The position numbers were made by a program, and so were the translations under genes. Source: an uncultured Ilumatobacter sp. (GTDB taxonomy: Bacteria; Actinomycetota; Acidimicrobiia; Acidimicrobiales; Ilumatobacteraceae). From it: a stretch of 13,076 nt of DNA. Below the pieces are notes generated by a model, which was not told the origin of the DNA, ran no database searches, and saw only the letters and a list, made by a program, of their open reading frames with translations. Location of the stretch: the NCBI GenBank assembly GCA_938049325.1, contig CALICC010000048.1, positions 1-13,076 of the forward strand, given 5' to 3'. Within the stretch, counting starts at the first letter, position 1. Each line of letters starts with the position of its first letter. Positions 1-5,975 of this stretch are shown here, piece after piece.

Positions 1-1
1 T

Positions 2-889
2 CCGGTCATCATCTCGTTGCACGACTTCTACTTCGCGTGCCCGACGGTGCAGCTACTCGATGAGTCCGATCGGTTCTGCGGCGGAACCTGCACGTCAGGC
101 CAAGGGGTGTGTCGTACGCCCCCGGGCCTGGCCGACACGCCCCACATCAAGCATGGCTACGTCAACGAATGGCGCCGTAGGTCGAGTTCGGTACTCGCCG
201 CGGCCGATGCGTATGTGACCACGAGTAACACAGCAGCCGCCATCCTCACCGACAACTTCTCAGAGATCGGGTCGCGTCTCCGCGTGATCGAACACGGCCG
301 AGATCTCGAACAGTTGAGCTCGGTCGCAGCGCCGCCGCAGCCCGATGAACCGATCCGCATCCTCGTGCCCGGCACGCTCGGTGTGCACAAAGGCGCGCAG
401 CTGATCCAGCGCATGGCCGAGCTCGACGTCGACGAACGCCTCGAGTTCCACCTCATCGGCAAGCTCACGCGCGAAGCGCAGATTCCGCGCCTTGTCGATC
501 ATGGTCCTTACGAGCGCGACGAATTCGCGGATCTGGCAGCACAGATTCGCCCATCGGCAACCGCCGTGCTGTCGATCTGGGCCGAGACGTATTCGCACAC
601 GGTGACCGAGTCGTGGTCGGTCGGCGTGCCGGTGCTCGGTTCGAATTGGGGTGCCGTCGGCGAACGGATCGAACGTCATGGCGGCGGCTGGGTGATCGAT
701 ACCACCGATGCGAACGCTGCGTTCGCGCAGGTGGTCGCTGCGTTGTCGGACCCCGACGACTGGGAACAGCAGCGAGCGACCGCAACGACTGCCGGGCTGC
801 CGTCGACGTTGTACATGTCGAGCCGATACATGGACCTGTATGCCGATGTGCTGAACGAACGCTGCGTGCTGCGCGCAGGAACTGCCTGA
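2..889 (+). CDS. Glycosyltransferase family 4 (GT-B), 5'-truncated by the window edge
   Basis: The reading frame is open from base 2, so the true start lies upstream; the TTG at 17 is internal, because the residues before it (PVIIS) continue the typical GT-B beta-strand leading to HDFYFACP. The fragment is 295 residues. The C-terminal nucleotide-sugar-binding half is complete: a beta-strand and phosphate loop (ILVPGTLGVHKGAQLI, near 358-405) and an EX7E motif (ETYSHTVTE, codons 584-610), followed by SWSVGVPVLGSNWGAVGE. By family knowledge such enzymes transfer a sugar from an NDP-sugar to a glycan or lipid-linked acceptor at the inner membrane face; donor and acceptor cannot be read. Four cysteines cluster in the N-terminal half (fragment residues 13, 26, 30, 37). 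It is the first visible gene of an operon, with the next start 5 nt downstream. Family assignment is firm; specificity is unknown. Confidence 0.9.
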   Translation, partial: PVIISLHDFYFACPTVQLLDESDRFCGGTCTSGQGVCRTPPGLADTPHIKHGYVNEWRRRSSSVLAAADAYVTTSNTAAAILTDNFSEIGSRLRVIEHGRDLEQLSSVAAPPQPDEPIRILVPGTLGVHKGAQLIQRMAELDVDERLEFHLIGKLTREAQIPRLVDHGPYERDEFADLAAQIRPSATAVLSIWAETYSHTVTESWSVGVPVLGSNWGAVGERIERHGGGWVIDTTDANAAFAQVVAALSDPDDWEQQRATATTAGLPSTLYMSSRYMDLYADVLNERCVLRAGTA

Positions 890-894
890 CGATC

Positions 895-1677
895 ATGCCC
901 CTTCCCACGTTTGCGATCGTCGGAGCTCAAAAGAGCGGCACGCGATGGCTTCGCAAGAACCTCGGCGCGCATCGCTCCGTCTTCACGGTCGATCGCGAGG
1001 TGGAGTTCTTCAACCACCACTTCGACGAAGGCCTCGATTGGTATCGAGCGCAGTTCGAAGGCGCGGCCGATGGCATGGCGATCGGCGAGGCCACCCCGGG
1101 CTACATGTTCCACGTCGATGACCCGGCGCTTGTTGCTCAACGGATGCACGGCAGCCTCGGGCCCGACCTTGCCGTCGTCGCGATTCTGCGGAGCCCCGTC
1201 GAGCGCGTGAGGTCGTCGTATGTGCACCACCTGCGACGCGACCGGATCGATCCCGACGCGTCACCGCTCACGTTCCTGTCCGAACTCGATCCCGACCACG
1301 ACGATCTCGGCATCGTCAGCGGCTGCTGGTACGGACGCAGCCTGCAGCCGTTCGCGGAGCGATTCGAACGACTGCACATCGAGTTCCACAGCGACATTGC
1401 GGTCGACGCAGAGGCGTTGTACGTCCGGGTGCTCGAACACATCGGTGTCGACGACCCGTGGGTCCCTGCAGCGCTGCATGACGTCGTGTTCTCCGGGCGT
1501 GCTCAGGTCGCCAAGAAGTTCCCCGATCATCCGATCTTCGAGGTCTCCGACGGCGAGCTCGCCGAGGCGATTGGTTCGCGCCTGTTCGACGATGGTGAGC
1601 TGCTCGAACAGATCGCTGGGCGGGCGGTCCCGTGGATTCGGACCGACATCGAACTCAAGAAGGAGGCCCCGGCATGA
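895..1677 (+). CDS. PAPS-dependent sulfotransferase (first of three in tandem)
   Basis: This 260-residue protein has the two PAPS-binding signatures of the Sulfotransfer_1/3 fold. The 5'-phosphosulfate loop VGAQKSGTRWL is at residues 9-19 and the 3'-phosphate-binding segment ILRSPVERVRSSYVHHL is at 97-113. GEATPGYMF (64-72) fits the conserved GExSPxY strand of bacterial carbohydrate sulfotransferases. The frame stays open upstream to 613, but that part lies wholly inside the preceding glycosyltransferase. The ATG at 895 puts the PAPS loop at the usual distance from the N-terminus and lies 5 nt after the upstream stop. No strong Shine-Dalgarno is seen. The stop overlaps the next ATG (ATGA, 1674-1677), so coupled translation is likely. 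Inferred role: sulfation of a sugar hydroxyl on a surface glycan. It has no membrane segment and is probably cytoplasmic. Confidence 0.9.
   Translation: MPLPTFAIVGAQKSGTRWLRKNLGAHRSVFTVDREVEFFNHHFDEGLDWYRAQFEGAADGMAIGEATPGYMFHVDDPALVAQRMHGSLGPDLAVVAILRSPVERVRSSYVHHLRRDRIDPDASPLTFLSELDPDHDDLGIVSGCWYGRSLQPFAERFERLHIEFHSDIAVDAEALYVRVLEHIGVDDPWVPAALHDVVFSGRAQVAKKFPDHPIFEVSDGELAEAIGSRLFDDGELLEQIAGRAVPWIRTDIELKKEAPA
1660..1666 (+). promoter_or_regulatory. Strong Shine-Dalgarno for the second sulfotransferase
   Basis: AAGGAGG lies 7 nt before the ATG at 1674 and inside the last codons of the upstream gene. It decides the start at 1674 over the frame extension back to 1632, which would put the start inside the preceding gene and far from the PAPS loop. 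It is the only perfect anti-16S match noticed at a gene start in this window. Confidence 0.75.
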
Positions 1678-2378
1678 AGCGCTTGGTGTTCATCGTCGGA
1701 ATGCATCGCAGCGGCACCTCGTGTCTGACCGGGCTACTCGGCGATGCCGGCGTGTGGTTGGGACCCGTCGAGAAGGGGAGCCCGCACAACACGAAGGGGA
1801 ACAACGAGAACCGGCAGGTCATGAACTTGAACAAGGCAGTGCTGGCTGCCAACGACGCCGCATGGAACAATCCGGGTGAGGTCGACGCTGACTGGAGTCC
1901 CGAGCACGATGCCCGCGCTGACGAACTGCTCGACGACCTGCTCGAAGACGGTCGGATCACGGCGATGAAGGATCCTCGCACGCTCCTCACGGGTGACGGT
2001 TGGCGTCGAGCGGCGGACCGAGCCGGCGCCGTGATATCCGACATCGGGACGTTCCGGCGCCCCGAACGTGTGGTTGCGTCGCTCACGGCGCGCGACCCGT
2101 CGCTCGACCCGACGCATTGCCTCTCGTTGTGGGCCTCGTACAACCGTCGGCTGTTGGAACTCCACGACCGTTCGGCGTTTCCGATCGTCGACTTCGATCT
2201 CCCGGCAGGCGACTACCTCAGCCAGGTGCGGTGGGCATTCGCTGAGTTGGATCTCGAGCCGCCCGAACAACTCGACTTCTTCGAGGGGGGTCTGCGCCAC
2301 CAAGACCATGCCGACCCGGAACTCAAACCTGACGTCGAAGCGATCTACCGCGAACTGCAGCGGCGCAGCGGGTCATGA
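1674..2378 (+). CDS. Small P-loop sulfotransferase-family protein (second in tandem)
   Basis: The product is 234 residues and opens directly with the P-loop strand: VFIVGMHRSGTSCLTGLL at residues 5-22. This is the short GMHRSGTS form seen in bacterial sulfotransferase-like proteins of polysaccharide loci. A KGNNENRQVMNLN stretch (41-53) matches the NPKGxxENxxIxxLN region of that subfamily. The 3'-phosphate-binding segment is probably TFRRPERVVASL (126-137). Both ends overlap neighbours by 4 nt (ATGA at 1674-1677 and at 2375-2378), so the three sulfotransferases form one translationally coupled unit. It clearly differs from the flanking two, suggesting a different acceptor position rather than a recent tandem duplication. 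Sulfotransferase activity is inferred from fold and context; some members of this subfamily have no characterised substrate. Confidence 0.82.
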   Translation: MKRLVFIVGMHRSGTSCLTGLLGDAGVWLGPVEKGSPHNTKGNNENRQVMNLNKAVLAANDAAWNNPGEVDADWSPEHDARADELLDDLLEDGRITAMKDPRTLLTGDGWRRAADRAGAVISDIGTFRRPERVVASLTARDPSLDPTHCLSLWASYNRRLLELHDRSAFPIVDFDLPAGDYLSQVRWAFAELDLEPPEQLDFFEGGLRHQDHADPELKPDVEAIYRELQRRSGS

Positions 2379-3241
2379 GGCGCCGACTACGCGACCTCAT
2401 CGGCGGTCGCGAGTCCAGGCGGCCTCAATGGCCGAACCTGATCGTCGCGGGAACCCAAAAGGCGGGCACCACGTGGTTGCATCGTGCGCTCGCAGCGCAC
2501 CCCGACGTGGAGATGTCCTCGCCGAAGGAGTTGTACTTCTTCGGTCGAGCGGACGTCGACGACCCCGATCAGCAAGCGAGGTATCGCGAACACTTCGCGA
2601 TGATGAGTGCCAGGTATCGCGGCGAGTCGTCGAGTAGCTATTTCTGGCGGCGCAGCGATGCGCCGACGTCGCCGAAGCCGAATGACGACGTCGATGCTGC
2701 CCATGCCATTCGTCGACTGCTCGGCCACGACGTGGTCGTCTTCGTACTGCTCCGCAGTCCGGTCGAACGAGCGGTTGCCGGGGCGAACCATCAGGTCACG
2801 ATGGGTCGCATGGGGGTCGACGACGACATCGTCGACGCTGAGCCTCGGCATGGCGTGGTCGACCTCGGCTTCTACGGACGTCACCTCGACCACTGGCTCG
2901 ACGTTCTTGGCGGGCAGGTCGAGCCCATCCTGTTCGACGATCTCGAAGCCGATCCGGCTGGGGTCTTGGACCAGGTCGGGAACCGACTCGAGCTTCGTAT
3001 GGATGACATTCCTGCTGAGGTGCGAAACGAGATCCTTCAGCCCACCCACACCCGGGAACAGGTTCGAGAAAGCCAGCAGGTGTTCGATGCGCCGTCATTC
3101 ACGGTTCGCCCGGCGGACGTCGAGCGGCTGTTGGAGATCTACCGCAGCGACATTCGGCGCGTTGAGGAGCTGTTGGGCCGCTCGCTCGATGCATGGACAG
3201 ACCTCGATGCGTTGATGGCGAAGCTCGTCTCCACGGAATGA
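2375..3241 (+). CDS. PAPS-dependent carbohydrate sulfotransferase (third in tandem)
   Basis: The 288-residue product is a classic Sulfotransfer_1-type enzyme. The PAPS loop GTQKAGTTWL is at residues 26-35, KELYFF at 51-56, RYREHFA at 69-75, and the 3'-phosphate-binding helix LLRSPVERAVAGANHQ at 125-140. GFYGRHLDHWL (165-175) and ILFDDLEADPAGVL (185-198) complete the pattern of heparan N-sulfotransferase-like bacterial enzymes. It should move sulfate from PAPS to a sugar hydroxyl or amine; the acceptor is not predictable. The start ATG overlaps the stop of the preceding gene (ATGA) and has no Shine-Dalgarno of its own, so translation probably depends on coupling. It ends the first operon: 148 nt without a convincing gene follow before the next likely start. 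That gap contains a short GC stem (3289-3303) but no T-run. Confidence 0.92.
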   Translation: MRRRLRDLIGGRESRRPQWPNLIVAGTQKAGTTWLHRALAAHPDVEMSSPKELYFFGRADVDDPDQQARYREHFAMMSARYRGESSSSYFWRRSDAPTSPKPNDDVDAAHAIRRLLGHDVVVFVLLRSPVERAVAGANHQVTMGRMGVDDDIVDAEPRHGVVDLGFYGRHLDHWLDVLGGQVEPILFDDLEADPAGVLDQVGNRLELRMDDIPAEVRNEILQPTHTREQVRESQQVFDAPSFTVRPADVERLLEIYRSDIRRVEELLGRSLDAWTDLDALMAKLVSTE

Positions 3242-3376
3242 TGACCGGCCCAACTCGACCGGCGACGTGCGCGTCGGTCCAGGTCTTCGGCGGACCCGCC
3301 GCCTCGTCCACCTCACTTGGCCACCACCTCGAGCCCAACGCCACCACCTCTACCTCAGCATGCGGATACGAAGCGC

Positions 3377-3392
3377 TAGAGTTTCGCAAGTG
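3377..3392 (+). promoter_or_regulatory. Putative -10 box and leaderless start
   Basis: TAGAGT at 3377-3382 fits the actinobacterial -10 consensus TAnnnT. Exactly 7 nt separate it from the GTG at 3390, so transcription would begin at or next to the start codon and give a leaderless mRNA. No good -35 element is seen. The box supports GTG 3390 over the in-frame ATG at 3360 and the longer frame from 3267. Confidence 0.5.
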
Positions 3393-5132
3393 AGTGGCCA
3401 TTCCGACTTCTTGGTCGTGCGGGCCGCGGCTCTCTCGGATCCTTTGAATCGGTTCCTTCAGTCGGCGAGCGACCACCTTGACCTTGGTGGCGGAGCCATG
3501 GTGTCGCGATGGTCGATCGGTACCGAGGAACACGACCGCTCCGGTTTCGACGGTTTTGCTGCACGACCGTCGATCGTCATGTGCGGAACTCCTGTTTCGG
3601 GGCGCGCTGGTGTGAGCGCAACGTCACTCGCAGAGCGTGGCGATTTCGACGATCTGATCGGCCCCTTCGCAGTGCTGCGACTTCACGCCGACGGCTCGCT
3701 CGACATCACGAACGACTCGTTTGGCATTCAGGCCCTGTATTGGCTTGACCAAGACGGGGTACAGATCGTCGGGACCCGCATCGACCTGGTTGTCGAAGCG
3801 TATGAGTCCTACGTCGGGCGGCGAGCCCGTCGAAACCGCGACGCTGCCCTCGCCGTCGCCGCTCGAGGCCTTGCGTTCGGAACCGACACCGGCTTTGACT
3901 CGATTCAACTCGTCGAGTTCGGAGCGCGTGTTGCAATGGAGACCGGCGGCGCCCCCCGCCAGGTTGGATGGTGGCGTTCGCCATGGGACGTTGCGCTGAG
4001 GCAACCGGACGACATCGATGGAGTCGTTGACGAGGCCGTCGACAGGCAGATTGCAGGACTCCGTGCCATCGCCGCGAACTCGTCAGATCCTGTCGAGGTG
4101 GACTTGACTGGTGGCAAGGATTCGCGCCTTGTGCTTGCCTTGTGTGCGACCGCCGGAATCCTCGACGACGTTCTCTTCGTGACTCGTGGCGGTATCGACC
4201 ATCCGGATGTCGTCGTTGGAACTCACGTGGCCGCCGAACTCGCACTCAACCATCAGCGTTCGCCTTGGGAGGGCCCGCGCGACTCGTGGGACCGCGAATT
4301 CCTGGTCCGTGCGGGATGCGTCGCCGGTCGCGCCGGCATCTTCGCTGACCCGCGGGAGAGGATTGGTCGTAGTTGGAGGGTCCCAGGTTTTGCAGGGGAA
4401 ACCTGGCGCACCAACTACCCGGGCCAGCAGCTCGATGATTCGTTCGACAGGATCGTCGAGCGGGAGTATCAGCATCTGCGTCGTCGGGCCTGCTACATCC
4501 GGGAGCCTGCCTTCGACGATGTTCTCGATCGTGCGACCGAGCAGTTGCGAGAGATCGCAACGAAGGCGCGCCTGAGCGATGTCGTAGATGCGCAGTACGT
4601 TCTCGATCGATGCCGGACTTGGCTCGGTTCGCGTGTGCGTTCGTTTGACCGCACGTACTTCGCGCTGTATTCACCAAGTGTGGCTTCGTTGGCGTTCTCC
4701 CTGGGGCTCCAGGCCCGTCTCGATGAGTCGATCAGAACCGCGGTGATGCGCCGGTCGCCGATTTCGTCGTCGCAGGTCCCGTTCACGAAGCTCCTGGAGC
4801 GAGGCGCCAAGCTCTCGGACGTGCCACCAACCCTCGATCAGCAGCGGGCCGCTCGAGGCGAGAAGGTTCCGTGGCCACCTTGGACACGCTCGTACCGGGA
4901 CTATCGAGAAACTCGGCAGCGGATTCTCGACGGCATGGATGGCCAGCCCGTCGACCGCTGGACGGCGCTACGCGAGATGCTCCTTGCCGACGGACCTGAT
5001 CACGCTGTCTACGAGTTCGCCAACTTCGAGGCGGTTCGAGCGGACCTCGAAGAAGGACCGGCGATGAGTAGATCTCGAGACATCTGGCTCTGCGACGTGC
5101 TCACGGCGAAGCTGCAACTCGCGTCCGTTTGA
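3390..5132 (+). CDS. Asparagine-synthetase-like ATP-dependent amide-forming enzyme, no Cys2 (paralog 1)
   Basis: With the GTG start the product is 580 residues. The N-terminal part (about 1-190) looks like a degenerate class-II glutamine amidotransferase domain: DDLIGPFAVLRLHADGSL (87-104) and DSFGIQALYWLD (109-120) match the strands ending in the family's FGxxPLYY. There is no cysteine at position 2, so glutamine hydrolysis is not expected. The C-terminal part is an asparagine-synthase domain with the ATP-pyrophosphatase loop DLTGGKDSRLVLAL (238-251). Such domains adenylate a carboxylate and join it to an amine; the family includes AsnB, beta-lactam synthetase, lasso cyclases and sugar-carboxylate amidating enzymes. 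The surrounding sulfotransferase and glycosyltransferase genes favour a glycan carboxylate as substrate, which is inference. The frame is open back to 3267, but that stretch is Arg/Pro-rich and unlike the family. Its stop lies 6 nt from the convergent sulfotransferase. Confidence 0.85.
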   Translation: MSGHSDFLVVRAAALSDPLNRFLQSASDHLDLGGGAMVSRWSIGTEEHDRSGFDGFAARPSIVMCGTPVSGRAGVSATSLAERGDFDDLIGPFAVLRLHADGSLDITNDSFGIQALYWLDQDGVQIVGTRIDLVVEAYESYVGRRARRNRDAALAVAARGLAFGTDTGFDSIQLVEFGARVAMETGGAPRQVGWWRSPWDVALRQPDDIDGVVDEAVDRQIAGLRAIAANSSDPVEVDLTGGKDSRLVLALCATAGILDDVLFVTRGGIDHPDVVVGTHVAAELALNHQRSPWEGPRDSWDREFLVRAGCVAGRAGIFADPRERIGRSWRVPGFAGETWRTNYPGQQLDDSFDRIVEREYQHLRRRACYIREPAFDDVLDRATEQLREIATKARLSDVVDAQYVLDRCRTWLGSRVRSFDRTYFALYSPSVASLAFSLGLQARLDESIRTAVMRRSPISSSQVPFTKLLERGAKLSDVPPTLDQQRAARGEKVPWPPWTRSYRDYRETRQRILDGMDGQPVDRWTALREMLLADGPDHAVYEFANFEAVRADLEEGPAMSRSRDIWLCDVLTAKLQLASV

Positions 5133-5138
5133 CCTGAG

Positions 5139-5894
5139 TCAGTTCGAGACGTGTTCCCGAACCGCTTGGTAGATCGCCTGGGCGGGCGCACAGATCTCGT
5201 GCACGACGTCGAGGAGTTCCGGGGTCAGCTCGTCACGGTTGGTTGCGGACGCGGGGCTCGTGTTGAGTCGGGGGATCTCGATGTCGCGGTCGGACCATTC
5301 TTGAAGGCGGTCGACGAACGGGTTGAGGTCGTCGAGGATGCCGACGAGCGCGAAGCGTTTGAGATTCTCGATCGACGCTGCGATGTCATGATCGGTTGCT
5401 GACCGCGGTCGGTTGTCGCCGTCGCCGCGGAAGATCGCGGCGTACTTCTCGGCGTGTACGCGGGCACGCAACGTCGGTACGCCGTCCTTGAGGAGAAAAT
5501 TTTCCAGGGAGTCTTCGATCCGTCCGTACTCGCGATCCTTGTAGCGGTCATAGAAATACGCAGAAAGGAACCGTTCGACGGGATCGCGAAGCACCGTCAC
5601 GAACTCGAACTCGTCGAGGAATTCAGCATGCATCGCGTGGGTGTACCGAAAATGGCCCATCACCAGACGGGGGTAGGCCGACGACAGCTCGTATGCGAGG
5701 AGCTGATCGCGGAACGCAAAGTTGTCCATGTCGAGCTTGTGCGCTACTCGCGTGGAGGCCGCAGCGTCGAGGTCGAACGACTCGTCTCGGCGACGGTCCG
5801 TGGGGAACCCGTTCTGCAGCGCCCGCTTGATCGAGGTGCCTCCACACTTCTGCACGTGCAGAAAGAACACGCGACGCCGACTACTGGTACCCAC
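5139..5894 (-). CDS. Sulfotransferase family 2-like (uronyl/heparan O-sulfotransferase type)
   Basis: From a GTG at 5894 the product is 251 residues. The PAPS loop FFLHVQKCGGTSIKRAL is at residues 10-26, with Cys-Gly-Gly where the family usually has TGG or CGS. GHFRYTHAM is at 80-88 and the 3'-phosphate-binding segment VTVLRDPVERFLSAYFYDRY at 99-118. The HVxKxGGTS plus RDPxERxxSxYYxxR pattern is that of Sulfotransfer_2 enzymes (2-O- and related carbohydrate sulfotransferases), a different family from the three upstream. The frame can also start at GTG 5981 (280 residues), but that would overlap the divergent gene's start and add a poorly conserved 29-residue leader. The 5894 start has a TAnnnT box at leaderless spacing and begins just before the PAPS strand. 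It is convergent with one AsnB-like gene (6-nt gap) and divergent from the other. Confidence 0.88.
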   Translation of the reverse strand: MGTSSRRRVFFLHVQKCGGTSIKRALQNGFPTDRRRDESFDLDAAASTRVAHKLDMDNFAFRDQLLAYELSSAYPRLVMGHFRYTHAMHAEFLDEFEFVTVLRDPVERFLSAYFYDRYKDREYGRIEDSLENFLLKDGVPTLRARVHAEKYAAIFRGDGDNRPRSATDHDIAASIENLKRFALVGILDDLNPFVDRLQEWSDRDIEIPRLNTSPASATNRDELTPELLDVVHEICAPAQAIYQAVREHVSN

Positions 5895-5908
5895 GAGCGC
5901 CAACAGTA
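5892..5908 (-). promoter_or_regulatory. Putative -10 box and leaderless start of the minus-strand sulfotransferase
   Basis: On the minus strand TACTGT (5908 to 5903) lies 8 nt before the GTG at 5894. Spacing and sequence match the TAnnnT arrangement seen at three other starts in the window. No clear -35 box was found. It supports the shorter start of this gene. Confidence 0.4.
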
Positions 5909-5957
5909 GCGAGACGGTGGCGTCGCACAGGCGTTCGAGCTCGACTCGCGTTCTCAG

Positions 5958-5975
5958 TAGGGTCTCGGAGAGATG
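5958..5975 (+). promoter_or_regulatory. Putative -10 box and leaderless start of the second AsnB-like gene
   Basis: TAGGGT at 5958-5963 precedes the ATG at 5973 by 9 nt. A GGAG at 5967-5970 lies only 2 nt before the ATG, too close for a normal Shine-Dalgarno, so a leaderless or near-leaderless transcript is more likely. With the opposing box at 5903-5908 this makes a compact divergent promoter region of 78 bp. Confidence 0.45.

Noticed and set aside
613..894. N-terminal extension of the first sulfotransferase
   Set aside because: It lies entirely inside the preceding glycosyltransferase, is Arg-rich and comes before a proper start next to the PAPS loop.
3289..3303. GC-rich 5-bp stem after the sulfotransferase operon as an intrinsic terminator
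   Set aside because: The stem is short and has no T-run; such stems are common by chance at this GC content.
3267..3389. N-terminal extension of the first AsnB-like protein
   Set aside because: The translation is Arg/Pro/His-rich and unlike the family, and a -10-like box lies inside it just before the chosen GTG.
5133..5138. Terminator between the convergent AsnB-like and sulfotransferase genes
   Set aside because: Only 6 nt separate the stops, and the local TGAC/GTCA inverted repeat is just 4 bp.
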